This document shows, piece after piece, positions 36,713 to 50,560 of a stretch of 64,000 nucleotides of DNA; within the stretch, counting starts at the first letter, position 1; every line of letters starts with the position of its first letter. The translations under genes and the position numbers were made by a program. The notes below the pieces were generated by a model, which was given only the letters and a program-made list of their open reading frames with translations, made no database searches and had not been told where the DNA came from. The DNA is from Amblyornis subalaris (taxonomy: Eukaryota > Chordata > Aves > Passeriformes > Ptilonorhynchidae): the NCBI GenBank assembly GCA_018881555.1, contig JACAXG010000028.1, forward strand, positions 442,156-506,155. The letters run 5' to 3'.

Positions 36713-39700
36713 GTGGCTTCCACCAGGCCGTATGCATGGGCTGTTCTTAGGACAGGCTGGGCAGGCCCCGGGCAGAGCTGGGGGGCCAGGGGGAGCCCCT
36801 GTGCCCACGGGCAGGNGAGGGAGCGGGCAGGGGCTGGGGCAGGACAGGGGATCAGCCCGGCACGGCCGAGGGGACCTGCGGCACAGCCCTGCCGGGGGCT
36901 CCCCAGGCTCGTCCTCCAGCGTAGGGCTGGGGATGCCCCGCAGCATCCATGTGGGGATGCAACACACCACAGACCAGTTTGCAAGGCCTTGCTGGGAGTG
37001 ATTAGTAACCAGTGAGCTCTAATGGGAAAAAACTGGAGTTAATTAGTGGACACTTGAGAGAGCCCCATCTGCATCTCTGCCACTGCCAGCCATAGGGGAA
37101 GACCCAGCAGCGAAGCAACCCAGAGACAGCTAAGGGCAGGTGGAGGGAGAGACGGGGATTAATGGCCATTGACAGGAAAATGGGATATTTGCTTGTATGA
37201 TTTTTCCTTTAAAGGAGAAACACATTCACAGCGAGACTTACAAATCCCAGCCTCGCAGTAGAAAAGCCATTTCCAATCCACTCCAAGGAGGCAGGAGGTG
37301 CCAGGTTAGATTGATCCCCCTGACAATACTGTATTAGTGGGAAATTAGAGCTGGAGCCTGAGGAAACTGCTGCGATATCAAACAATTACTTTACATTTGT
37401 CCTTACAAATGGAGGGAGCAGAAATGTGCTTAAATCAAGTATTAGCTTTCCAAAGGGTGAGCAAATGAGGGCTCAGGAAGGGCTGCACTGAAAATGCAGA
37501 GCACATTAGGAGCTCTTAAAAATGGTTTTAAAAGCCCCAAGCAGGCAATCTGCATGCCGAGGAGGCAGGGCGGGGGTTTGAGGAGGATGGAAGGGTTTGG
37601 TGAGGACGTGGAGCAGTGCTGGTTCGGTGATCTGATGCCGAGCAGAGGGGCTGCCAGAGGGAGCCTCCCTGCTCTCCCAGCCTGGTCTCTCCCCACCCAG
37701 GGGGCAGGGGCACAGCCTCTGCTCTCAGGGCTGTCACGCGACCNTTTCCAGCCGTCTCTGGCGCAGCACGTCCCGTGGCCCCGGCTGCCCCCACAGCACG
37801 GCCACGCCGTTGTGTGCCCTGTGTTTTGATGGGTTCACTCAGGCCTGAACCCCAGAGAGCAGCTGTTTAATATTTATCAGCTCATAAATAGTTAAACATA
37901 ATGAATGTGATTTAAGTGGTCCNTGATCTTGCTCACACTGAAGAGCTCTTGAGACAAGCTGGGCCCAGGGAATCCTTCTCTGGCCCTTTCACATCGCTGG
38001 CAAATGCCGTGCCCAGGAAGACCAGAGCCACTGGTACATCCATGGGAGTTACAGCACCGCTCCTGCCTGGCAGCAGCCTGTCCTCCCAAAATGGCCCCCT
38101 CCCCACTGGGGCCATCCCAGGACCCTCCAGTCAGGGATCTTACCTTTGACATAGTGTCTCCAGTTATTCACCCTCCCTGTCTCCTGGTAAGGAAACCCTC
38201 ACCCAGGTGGGAGCTGCCCTAGGAGCACCATGGCTCCACATGTGTGAGCTCGAGCTGCATCGCTGGACCAGCACATTAAATTCAGCTCTGGTATTTCCAG
38301 CTGCACAAGAAGCATTGTTCATCCCTCTGACCAAGGCAGGATCACAGCACTGTGAGTGCCAAGAAAATTTTGTTAACTTCTTATTAAATTAATATGATTC
38401 TGGTTCACTGCTGGCTCCACATTTACTGGCAGCAGGCAGGGCCCTGGGAGTGACTGGGGGGGACTCCCAGCCCTGTCCCCTCACTGCAATGCTCAGCAGT
38501 GTGCTCCTAACACTCCTCCTTCCACCCACACAGAGTGGGCAGCAAATAAATACGATCGTTAACAGAAACCTCCAACCCTCGGAGATGATGGATGCTCAGG
38601 GGCAGCTGGGATACAGATACATTCAAGTAGGTCAAGTTTCCTCGTATTATTTCATCAGCCTGCAGCTAGGAACAGAAACACGAGGCCGGTTGGACTCAGG
38701 GCTCTGTCACTGCTGCCCAGGATGGGCACAGCTGGATGTCACCCAGCGATGCCAGCACCCACCTGCCCAGGCAGCACGGAGACACCGAGGGGCCACCCCT
38801 GGTGCCTGTGGTGACCCCAGCACCATAGGCTCTCCTCCACAGCACGGCTCACCAACAGGCGCTGGGAACTGCACCCCACTGCCAGCTCTTCCTTTCCCCA
38901 CAGGAACCCTCCAACCTGTCCTGGAAAAGTCACCCCCAAGGAGCTCCCAGTACCATCAGCCTCTGACCCCCAATATGCTTCCCTTCCCTCCAGCGCCGCT
39001 CTCCTGCCCATCGGCACTCAAAGGGCACAGGAGCTGCCCACGGGCACCAAGTGCCCAGGGGAACACGAGCTGTGCAGAGGAGGAGCTGTCTGTGGCTGCC
39101 AGCCCCGCCCGGGTGCCAGCCTGGCGCCTGCTCCCCGGTGACGTGCCCCTGCTCACGATGGATTAACACATTTCATTTGCTTTGAAAGTTTTCCAAGTTC
39201 CTCTCCAAGCCCTGCCCAGTGTTCCACGAGCAGGTGCGTGTAGCAATAAGAGGACCTGATGGCATCAACACTGCACTGAAGTCTAGGCATCACTGCATAA
39301 TTGATCACCTGACAGCTAATTAGCCGGCTGGTCCAATTAGTGACTCCTGTACAGGCAGGGCTGCGGGCGTGGGCAGCAGGGGACTGGCACTCCATCAGGC
39401 TGGCGGCTGAGGGGGCTGACGCCAGCCAGTGTCCGTGGGGGGGCTGGCACTTGACAATGGCCATGCCGGCAGCTCGTGGGGTCCGTGGGGTATCAGCTGC
39501 CACGTGGACCTTCTGCCGACAGATAGTGGTGGGTGTCACACCCCAGGATGCTGCAACAGTGCCTGTCAAAGGCACTTTTCCTCTGGCTGGGGGTCCTGAC
39601 AGCCCTGTGGGAACACCGACCCTGCAGTGGCCCTGCAGGCTGGCCATGGGATCGCTGCTGCCGGCGCCCAGAGAACAGGGAGCTTGTTGGGGCTCATACC

Positions 39701-40972
39701 ATGTGATGCTGGGTCCTGGCCGACCCCGAGCCACAGCATGAGGCCAGCTCAGTGCAGGTCCCCTGTTGTGAATGAGTGTTTTAGAATTTTAAGGGACCTT
39801 AACACACTCATTTGCGACACCTCCGCTCCCTGCAGCTGGCTCCTGCAGCGAGCATGGTGTGAGGACAGCAAACCGGCTCTGGCACGCTCCGGTGGCTGGA
39901 GATAAGGACAGCTTAGGGATAAATATTTACCCAGCGACTGAATGGATTCAACTGAGTTCATTCCTATTAGAGAATCTGTTAGTAATTATCTGAAGACTCG
40001 TTATTACCTGGGGACCTATAATCTGCCAGAGTAATGAGTTCAAGTGGCTCCTGTGGCATAACAAGCAGGAAAGGGAAGGTGGGAAGGGGGCGCTGCCATT
40101 GCAGCAAGGGCAGGGCAGGGCTCAAGGACGGCGGAGCGGCTCAGCTTTGGGGAGCTGACACCATAGCACCACGGCCATGGGGCACAGAGCTGCCACTTCA
40201 CCTCCCTGCAGCGGGTCAGGGGCAAGCCTTGGGCAGAGTTCAGGTCCAGGCAGAGCTCAGAGAGGCAAAAGCTGAGACTTGAATGGAACTGCTGCATCCC
40301 TGGCCAGGCATGGCTGCCAGGGATGTGCTGCAGGACATGGGCCCTGTGCCAGGCATGGGTGAATCCCAGCCCCAGGGACAGCCCCGGGAGTGGACTCTGT
40401 GCCCCACAGAGCTGGGCTGTGGCTCAGCAGCATTGTCCCAGTCCTGCCACCCCTAGAGACTCACCCTGCAAATCTGAACCAACTTTGAGTGACTCAAATA
40501 AAGTAACTAAAGAGCAGGATGCAAGGCAGGGCGGATATTGACAGATTGTGANGGATCCTACAGCTGCAAGGGAGGAAAATCCCCCCCGAGACACACGTCC
40601 AGGGGTCATGCATGTTAGCAGAGGGCATGGTCCCCTCTGCCATTGCCTTTCAGTGCATGTCCATGCCTGTGTCCATCCCCATACACTGCAGGGCACGGCA
40701 GCTCCATGCCACAAGTCCATGGATGACCAAAACAGCAACACAGGAGGGACTGAGATGAGTTACTCTGCTGCTAATCCTGAGAAGGCTCCAACCTGCCCAC
40801 TGAAATGATCCATCTCTCCTTGTCACACACCATGGACCCCTGGCTGGCACGTGGTGATGGTGGCATTCGGGCAGCCAGTGCCCGGGCTCACATCTGGCTC
40901 CGTGGTCCCTCCTCCTTGCTCCTTCCCTCTCCACCTTCCCTGAGTGCTGGCAGGTCCTGATGGATTTGTGTG

Positions 40973-41025
40973 TTTTAAATAAATGTCCTTATTTATTTAA
41001 AATACACTAATTTTATTTAAAATAC
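40973..41025. repeat. AT-rich inverted repeat with an adjacent direct repeat
   Basis: TTTTAAATAAAT (40973-40984) and its exact reverse complement (40991-41002) flank a six-base spacer GTCCTT. This gives a perfect 12-bp stem with a six-base loop. A 14-base stretch of the right arm, TTTATTTAAAATAC at 40992-41005, is repeated directly at 41012-41025. Confidence 0.85.
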
Positions 41026-44000
41026 CCAAAGAGGCCAGTGGTCTCAGCCCCATGTCTGCCTGCCACAGAGCTGCCATGTGACAGTGCTTAGTGACAGCAC
41101 TGTTATGAGACCAATCCAGTCATTAAACTCTNATCTCTAAAACAAAGATAAAATTACATGATTAAGATCTAATTAAAGTCTAACTACCAGCACCATGAAT
41201 CACTTCAGCACAACATTAATGGATGCCTTTCGAAGCCATCATGCACTTGGTTTCCTTCTGTGGCCTGTGATTTCCCTGCAGGGACTAGGTCTGCTCAGGC
41301 TGATGTTTGCTCTCGCTGGCTCTGATTTGGCTGGGGACCACTAAAAATGTTTACATGTGAACGAGGAGCTCGAAAATCCATTTCTAACCAGACAGAAAAT
41401 TTCATTTGACAAGCTTATTCAGATGTGCTGTGTCTCTGCAGAGCTGAGTGGAGCAGGGGGGCTCCTCACCCGCCGCCAGCCCCAGCCCCAGCTGGGGACC
41501 ATCACCTCAGCACTGCCACGTGCTCGGTGTGGCACACCGGGTGCTCAGTGCCCCGGTGGCTCAGTGCCTGGGTGGCTGCTGGCCGGAGCTGGACTAAATC
41601 CTGTGAGGAGAAAAAGCAAATTAAAATCTCCCCCGCAGCTCTTGTGTTGCCCACTCTGAGGGACAGTCCTATAATCATGTTGATGGAGAATATTGTCATT
41701 TCCTTTTTTTCCCAGCAAATCGTCTCCTGTTGCTGTCCCAGCACCGCCCCTGNCAGATCAACACAAGAATTTTAATGCCCTCACTCCTTGGCTTGCAGCT
41801 TGTCAAGGCAGAGACTCTGCCAAGGGCTGCCTCTACCAAAGGGCTGCCTCCACCGAAGCGCTGCCTCCCTGGACCAGCAGCCCTGGTGAAAGTGCAAGTC
41901 CAAATTATTGGACTAACAGCAGCTCGGCCAGGGGAGCAGCCGAGGGATCATCCACCCGCAGCCTCACAGCTCCATGGGAGCAGCCAAGGGATGGTCCCAC
42001 CGCAGCCTCGCAGCCCCGTGGGAGCAGCTGGTGGCACGCGGTGCCGGTGGAGTTGAGGGGTGGTTCTTTGCCTCGGACCAGCCAAGCACTGTGACACTCA
42101 TCCCCAAGGCCCCTGCAGAGATTGTCACCATCCAGGGCAGGATGTTCTCACCTGGCAGGTGAGGCAGTGGCTGCCACCCCGCCCACAGCACTGCCAGCAC
42201 GGGGGGGAGCACAGCCCCATCAGCACCAACCGCTCCACAGGAAAGTTTAAAGTGAAGACAGACCAGTATTTCCCTTGGGGAGAGCACATTGAAACGGCTG
42301 CTTCTCTGTTGCCCACACATGTGGGACAGATGGAAATGGGTGTTGCAAGGAAACAAGACAAAGAAAACTTACAGCCCCATTTAGGTTTGTTCCATGCCTT
42401 TTTTCAGCAGAAGGATGTGTAGTTTTCCTTATGGTGGCACATTAAGTGCACACGCATCCTCTGGGGATGGCAGCTCTGCAACAGGTACCTGAGAGGCTCA
42501 GTGGGAGGGAAGATTATCATCATTAATCACCACTGGGAAATGAGGCACTTTCTCCAAACTGCACCCCTGTATAATGGTGATTGTATACACTTGAAGCCAT
42601 ACATCAGGGGAATGATCCCTGGATGACTCAGTCAACCAGAGGAGATAAAGGAATTGAAATTCAGGAGTGCTGCTGGCTTACACCCTCAGAGGGATGAGCT
42701 TCCTGAAAACACTCATTCCAACACAGCAGGGCTCAGAACTGGGTCATTCCTGTTAGGAGCTAGACAAACAGACCTGCCTGGTTTTCGGAAATACAGAATA
42801 CCAGCAGGACAAGCCCANGGGGCAAGTGGGCTCATGGTGCCCATGGAGCGGCCACAGGGGATCTTGGTGCCAGTGGTTACTCTCACTCCTCTGCTGGGCC
42901 ACGGAGGCTCACACATGGCCACTAACAAGCTCTGGCTGCTCCAGCTACCTGCTTAAATTAACTTGAGCCAGCCTGCCTGCAAACACACAGCTTAGCTCAG
43001 TCCAATGTGGCCTTCTCCCGTCTCGTCAGGCTCTTCCCTGGCTGCAGGGCTGGGGTGAGTGTGTGGGAGTGAGCGATGTTGCACTGCAGTGACCAGCATC
43101 CATGGTGTTGGTTCCCTGGCTGCAGGTGACTGGGTGGTTATAGGAAGCACAGGGGGTTTACACCTGGCTAGGCCAGGAAGAGACAGACTGGCATGGGATA
43201 TGAGGGGAAAGGAAGGGAAGAGTATTGTCACCAGTGGTGTGGAGCAGAGGATGCTGCAGAACAGTCACACAAACAGCCGGCACCCCCCTCCCAGCTCCAA
43301 CAGGCCATGGCTCACCTCCATGCCAGGACAGAGGCAAACTTCAAAAGGGGGAGAAAATGTTATTTCTCAGAGTTAATATTCCCTAGCGGATCTTGTTCTG
43401 CTCATTATTCTGGTCGTTACTTAAGCAGCAGCTGCTCGTCACTCGTGGTTCGGTGGTGAGAAGGGCTGAGTGCAAGAGGCTAATTTATTTTCTTTTAGTG
43501 CTTCTCATCCATGGCAGCCCCTGGCTGCTCCTCGCCACTGGAAACCAACCGGAGGCATTTCAGATATTTCTAATGTATGACAGCAACTGGGAAACAGAAA
43601 TTACCCTCTCTGAAATAATTCCTGAGACGGATTTCTTTTGGCACTTTGCAATGGAGACATGGAGGAGATGNGAGCTGCATATACTAGTTTGTTTTTCCTG
43701 GGCAATTTATTAGCCCCGCCATCTGGTTAAACCTTGTTCCTCCTCCCAGACAAACACATCTCATTGCAGGGGCGGCACCTGGAGGCACCTGGGAGAGCGG
43801 AGGAGACACGAGAGGCTTCCTGCTCTGCATGGCCTCACAGTGCTCCAGCACCACTGGCACCTTCTGCCACGTGGGGCTTTGCCAAGCCAGGCTCCAGCCT
43901 TGATGGNGCTCCTGTGACGCTGGGGGAGTGTGGTGGCCCCATAGAAAGGGCTGGTGGGTCCTGCCCATGCGTCCTGCCCTGGAGGCCAGCCCTGCAGCAG

Positions 44001-47000
44001 GGCATTGGGTGCAGGGGCATCAGGGCTCGGTCCCCTCCTGCTCTGGCCATCCTCCCAGCTGGCTCTCTGGTTCCATCCGCGAGAAGCTGCTGGCATCGTG
44101 TCATGTGATGGGTCCCTGCTGAGATCCAGAGCAGGAGACAAATGATCTGCTCAGGATGCGTTGCCTCCGCTCTACCTGCTCAGCCCAAATGAAATTAAAA
44201 TATTGACAGAAACAATTTCCAGAGGGAAATTGGAAAAGTTAGTGGCGGTGCTGGAGCCAAGCAGTTCCTGCAGCCCGGCTGCCTGTCATCTTCCCACGCA
44301 GCATGGGGCAGGCAGTGTCCTCCAGCTGGGCAGCACCCGGGTGCCCAGGCATGGGGTAGCGAGTGCTCTGGCCATGACGTGTCACCTGCACCACGGGAGC
44401 TCCTGCCAGGGCACCAGAGATTTGGGCACAGCTTTTGCTGCTTTTGCAACACTCAGAATCATTTTCACGTAACAGTTTGGATAAATAAAGCAAACTTGAC
44501 ATTTTCTGCACACACACGTTTTCCCTGGAGAGCCAGTGCTGTGGGGAGGGGAGTGCTCACTCCCATGCCANCTGGGCGATTCCCTGCCTGGAGCAGCAGG
44601 AGCAGCACTCGTGTCTCTCCTCCACTCACACTGACCGAGCACCGAGCGCTCGTGCCCCACGGCATCAGTGCTCCCCCACCCGGACCAGGACACAGCTCCC
44701 CGGGAAGATGCCACTGCCACCACCCAGCTGCAGAACAAGACTCCCTCCTGGTTCCTCAGTCCCACATTCTAATCCATTTTCATCACTTTTTCTCCAGAGC
44801 ATTGTGGCACTGAGGGAAACACAGGCCATTTCTGTCCCACCACCAAACTCAGAACCTCATCAAAGAATGAAATCAGGTCAGTTTGACAGGACCTACTTCT
44901 GCTCAGCCACACTGACAGGCATGAATTTATATTCCCAGGCTCTAATTCTCCCATTAATTGAATTTTGCAGTGATTTTTCCACCTGTTTGCCCAGGATTAA
45001 TGTCAGGCTAATTGGATGCAGTTGTCCAAGCCATCTCACTCACTCACTTCGCTATCTCTTCGTATATGTTCTTCTCCCACCTGACACCATGCTCCAGCTC
45101 TTCAGCGTCAAGAGGGAAGCTCCCAGAGGAGCTGCTTCTGCCTCTGGTTTAAACCCCTCTCTCAGGGCCAGGCCGCCAGGACCCTGAAGCAGCACCCAGC
45201 GTCAGCACTGTGCTCACTGCATGCCCAGCACCCGCCCCAGCTCACACCCTCGGCCCAGCACAGCTCAGACCTGAGCTGGCACNTTTCCTTTCACCTTCAC
45301 CATCCTCTGCACAGCACGAGTGGAGCAGGAGGTGACGCTGCTGGAGTGAGATGAGGCAGGGAAGGAGGGAGTACCTGCGGCCACATCTGATGGAGCATCC
45401 TCTGAAAATCCTCTGGGACCACAGGATCCCACCCAGAGGGATGTCCTGCATTAGACACCGGGCATGGCTGCCTGCAGGGGGCCACCCCAGACTCACCCAT
45501 GCAGGACAGCTGTGGGGACAGCTGTGTCCNCCACGACCTCAAGGACAGACATGTCCCCCATGGCATACGTGGCTCGTGACACAGCCCACCCTGCTGCTCT
45601 GCACAATGCCACCCTGGAGGGCTTGCAGAGCTGCTGCTTTCCTTGTGCCTTTTTTTCCCACTTAACATCTTCCTCTTGAGCATTTAATAGATAATTTCCA
45701 TCTTGCAGATTTATTTTTTAAAAACGTTATTAATGAAGGTGCTCGGCTGCGCGTGTACCTGCGTGTGCCACCCATCCCGGCTCACGCCATATAAACCACT
45801 GCTACTTGTGGAAAAGCTAATTAAAGGTAATTATGAAAACCTCATTAGTCCTCATTTACACAAGTTACAAAGAGAAATTTCCTAACCTTTGATCCTGGCC
45901 GTCACAATCCATTAGACATCTCTGCACACTTAGTTCAAAGGCAGAAGCGCATCTCCATCCCTGCACATGCCAACCCCTGAGCTCTGCTCTCAGCCGCGAG
46001 CAGAGACGGACCCAGCTGCTTCAAGAGCAGCAGGCACAGGCCCNGGCTGGCACACGCCAACATGCATGGCCAGGTGAGTGTGCCCTGCAACACAGGCACA
46101 TCTGCATCACCACGTCAGCACGTCCTGCCTGCCCCACAGGAGAGCACATCCTGAAGCGCACAAAACCTGGCCCTGCCCCGACATCACCTGCCTCAAGAGG
46201 TGTCCATCACCTCTGTTACCCCCACCTGGCACCACCCACCCAACCCCACCAGAGGCTTTGCCCCTGGTCCCAACCCAACTTAGACAAAAAGTGCCCCTGA
46301 GGAACACCAAGTTCCTGTTCCCCGCAAATCTCCATCATCTCCAGCACCAGCCTCGTCATCACCTCAATAACCTGTGTTGGTGGCTACACTGGGGCTCAGC
46401 ACAGCAACTGGTGACTGTGACAGTCACACTGCCATGGTGCCCACAAGCCACCATGTGCCAGCACAGCTGCCTCATACCCANCAGAGCCGTGGCCTGTCCC
46501 GCTCCTGGTACTGCAGCAGTGTAATTAGGACCTGTGGTGCCATAAAAATATTGGGCCATTATATGTATTAGATAAAACTCCCTCTGCTATTAAAGTAGCT
46601 CATGTCCTGGAAACCTGAGCAGCAAGCAGTGTAATTTCACCAGTGATAGGACTGGATTAAGTTCTNCCCACAAAAGCCTCTTATTGTATGAAAAAGACCA
46701 TTAGTAACCATCAAAATCAACAGGAACTGGCCCCGGTGCTGCAACACCCGGCGCAGCTGGCGCTGCCAACAGCACCAATTAGGCTGGGGCTCCTGCACGA
46801 GCTCTGCAGGAAGGAGCTGGGCTGAAGCCGGAGTTGGTGCTGTCCCACTGCTGGCACTGGCAGCTGGTTGGGAGGAACGATCCATGAGCCCAGGGAGGTC
46901 TTCCCGGCAGCCAGCCAGAGCTGACCGGGCACATGCAAGGGTAATGGAGCACTGTCAGATGGGACCAAGACTGCAGGGCCCTTCTCATGCTTCTCCCCAT

Positions 47001-47689
47001 GATCTCTGGAGCTGTTCAGCTTTTTTTGCTGCAATTCGCAGCCATCCAAATGCAGGACAGGAGCTGCGAGGCTGGCCAGGACCGTGGGCACCCAGGGGGT
47101 TGGGAAACAGCTCCTCTGAAGTGCCTTTGGCTGGACTTCAGCCTGGGCTCCTGCTGCCCACAGGGGATGCACCTAGGGGCACAGGTACACACACACCCTC
47201 AGCCAGGGCACTGGCCTTGAGATGGAATTTCCAACCATCCTCACAAAGGTAATTCACACCTCACAACAAACATGCAACACACAAGAGAGAAGGAAAAGTT
47301 TCCCTGGATTTTTAAAACATTCAGTAACAGCAAGTGAGGGCAATACATTATTTAAAGGCTCTTCCAAGGAAAGAAAATAATTTCAGCTTAGTTAGCTTTT
47401 TAGGACAGCCTAGCAGAGAGCGGGGAGCGCAGCGCTGCGGGCAGCAGGGCGGGCACTGAAGCGGGGCGATGCACAGAGCCCGCGGCTGATGGGCACGTGG
47501 CACCGGCACCAGGCACCACGGGGCTGCGGGTCCAGCCCCGCACCGATGGCTCTGGACAGAGCAGGGCGGGGACACGGGGACACGGGGCCCGGCTCCATGC
47601 AGGGTGCCAGGGACACGCTGCCGGGCGCTGTGGCAATGCGGTGGTGACGGAGAGTGCGGCACAATGGGCACTGCGGTGNGGGCACGCTG

Positions 47690-47870
47690 ATGAATTACGT
47701 GTCAGTGGGTTTAATCCAGAGTCATTAGCCATGCTGAACGTTCGCATATCATTTGTTAAACTAATGGATCGCTGGAGGTCATTCGGTAATAAGAAAGGGA
47801 GAGGAGGGTTATTAGTTTTTATCAGACATTAATTGGCCAAAATCGATTACTTGTTTGGTGTTTGCAGTGT
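47690..47870. promoter_or_regulatory. AT-rich block with retained CpGs between two CpG-rich flanks
   Basis: An AT-rich stretch keeps several CpGs in unique-looking contexts, such as AACGTTCGCATATC near 47740, GGATCGC near 47766 and AATCGATT near 47841. It is bordered by CpG-rich DNA at about 47400-47650 and 47880-48010. This looks like an enhancer or a small promoter about 5.4 kb beyond the predicted USP31 3' end. No exon or poly(A) signal could be tied to it. Confidence 0.35.
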
Positions 47871-50239
47871 TCTAGGAGTGTTTCCCGCAGCAGCACCCCG
47901 GTCGGCGGAGCAGCCCCGCGCAGACACCGCAGTGCCCGGCCCGCCCGGCAGAGCCCCGGNGGCAGCACCGCTCCCTCGGGCTGGACCGCGGGACGATGCC
48001 ATGGCGAGTGGCTTCCATCAGCTTGTCCCAGGGACTGACGAGGGGTACCNGGCACACCAGGGCCCCGGAGCAGCCAGCAGCCCCTCCCCAGGGCAGCGCC
48101 GGCAGCAGCGGCCCCGCAGCTACCCCCTCTTTCTCTGCCCTGAGAGCTCCCCCGGCTCCCACAGCTGTGGCACGAGAAGCAGAAACGAGCTGGGAACCAC
48201 TCAGGTGATGTCACATTTATCTAACAAGTTTCCAAATGAAAACTAGCATTTGGACTTACTGCATTCAGGCTCAAAATTTGATTACATTTTTCTACAGCTG
48301 TAAATCTGCTTTCCTTTCTGCAACATTATTATTAAAACCAGTATTGAATTGGTGGTGTGATACGTAAAATTTCAATCCTNGCTTTGACATTCCAGGAAGT
48401 TAAAAACCAATTACAGTGTGTGCTTTGCCTCAGGACAGAATGAATCATTGAACACAGCCACTTCACCGAGAGAAATTAAAGGTTGAAGCAGCAACATGGG
48501 GAAGGTATTACGTTAAAAATCAAAGGTCAATTAAAGAAAAACTGAGTCTATTTTATTTTTAATATTTTGCTTACATTTTCATTCCTTTCTGATGAACAAG
48601 GAGGCAAAATAAACCTGCACTTCTATTTATTTGCCAGGTAATAAATCCAGGCTGAAGCCGGTTTCAGGAGCTGTGAGGAAACATTGAGGTGATAAAAACT
48701 CCCAATAACCAGCATTAATCTCACAGTAACGAAGCCAGCACAGCAATAGGGCAGCACCTGCCCTCCCTCAACAACAGAGTGCCCCCACAACAGACCGAGG
48801 GGTACCCAGGNGACACCATTCCGGTCACCAGCACCCTGAGCCCACAGGGCCCCCCTTGGCCCAAGCTTGGCTGTGCCACACTGGGATGGGCAGTAGCAAC
48901 TGCGAAAGANGGGAAAGAGGGTCAAAACCAGCACCACGGAGTGCAAAAAGTTTCGTATCCCACAGCCAACACCTTCCTTGGGACCTTGAAGCCCACCGGG
49001 ATGCACGAGGCGGGGAAACGCTGCAGGTCCCAGTGGCACGACCAGCCCCACAATACAAATATTTCGTGAATCAGTGAAGTAGCTGCCCACCTCCCTCCCC
49101 GAGACTAGGGTCTCTGGAGAGGTGATGTTACAGCCCATGAACCCATCCAACAGCAGGGGAAACCGCCGCCTAGTTCCTCCTAACCAGGCATGACTGGAGC
49201 TCCGGTTCCACGGGCAGGATCGGTGCCACCCGGCCAGGGGCAGGTATTTACCAATGTCACCAGCGCAGCGAGGGCGGCAGTGGGTTATCTCCGAGCTGTG
49301 GCAGGAGCTGCTGACCCCTCCTGTAACACAACAGATGGGTCGTACTTGCCTTGCTCGGCAGCAGCCTGTCAGCACAGACGCCTTCCACGTGAGCTCTAAT
49401 AGATAATCCACACCTTGAAATGCAGTCTATCATCTGCTCGTTACCCACAATAAATCATTCGCAAAATATTAAAATGCTTAAAGACTGTCATAGGGGCTCC
49501 AGCAATTGCTTTGCAATGTGCACACGCTGCCTGTTAAAGGAGCAAAGGGATTCCCGGTAGCACCAGCGGACACTGCTTTATTTACAGTCTGGAGCACAGA
49601 GCTGTGGAGTGGCGCGGGGTGAGCCCCCCCAGCCCTCCATTACCACTGCCAANACAATCTGACCCCAGCTCTGGAAACTCATTAAGGCTGTTAGGAAACG
49701 CGCCCGTTCTCCAGGGAGCCGGTTCCGCAAGATTAAAAACGGGAGCGCGAGCGCTGCCGACTGCGGAGCACTCACATCCATACGGAGTGCGAGCCACGGG
49801 GAGACAGTGAGCTAATGTATTCCCAGACAATTTAGACTCATTTCAATAAAACCACAATTAGACGGCAGCAAATGGCAGGGAGAGCAGCTGTTACAGCACC
49901 GGGACACCCAACACGCCCTGGCACTGCCTGACAGACAGCGCATCCAGCCCCGTCTGCAGGCTGGGAGAGAGGGGNGGCTGGGCTGGGAGTAACAGGAAGC
50001 TCAGGAGTGACGCAGGCCCGGGGCAGGAGCTGGGCTGTCAGTGCCAGGTGCCCCCTACTCCCAGGGACCTGCTCCCCAAGAACCCCCCGCAACCTGCAGG
50101 AACACACCAGCGGGACAAAGACCCACAGGTCCAGGAATCCACAACCGGCCTTGATCCGCAAAGCCACCAGCACTGATCATGAGAGGAGAGCGGCAAAGGG
50201 GCTGGGGGAGCTGGAGAGAGGACACATGAAAGGACTGGG

Positions 50240-50560
50240 GAGGTTGCCCAGCACCAGAGCCTTCCACTCCCAGCAGTCTCTTGCCANCCCCGGCCCCACC
50301 CTGGCCTGCTGCCCACCAGCTCGTGTCACCCACAGTAGTGAGACCAAGCTCCAGGCAGGAGGGGACACATTACAGACTCAGGTCCTGTGNGGCAAGGGGA
50401 CCCCAGCCAGATCCTGAATCACCATGGGAAGGGGTACAGGAGACCAGAAAAGAGATCCCCCACACCTTCAAAAGCCCCTCAGGCCACCCCTGCCCACAAG
50501 GTGGCCCCNCCCAAGGGGCTTCTAATGGTCCCCTTTCCCCAACAGCCTCTGTGCCCCTCT
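50240..50560 (+). repeat. Inverted repeat arm A (about 300 bp)
   Basis: This segment is homologous, in opposite orientation, to 52563-52832. Shared landmarks in order are CCCAGCACCAGAGC, CACCCACAG(T/C)AGTGAG, CCAAGCTCCAGGCAGGAG, CCAGCCAGAT, CCCACACCT and CCTCAGGCCACCCCTG. The arms differ by many substitutions and small indels, so they are old. An N at 50509 lies where arm A lacks roughly 15 bases present in arm B. The element family is not one I recognise. Confidence 0.8.

Larger units (their letters stand above)
36058..36730 (+). other. HS3ST2: HS3ST2 3' untranslated region (predicted)
   Basis: About 670 bases run from the stop codon to just past the second poly(A) signal. The cleavage point is an estimate. 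The first half is GC-rich and the last 150 bases are AT-rich. No coding sequence is present. Confidence 0.7.
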
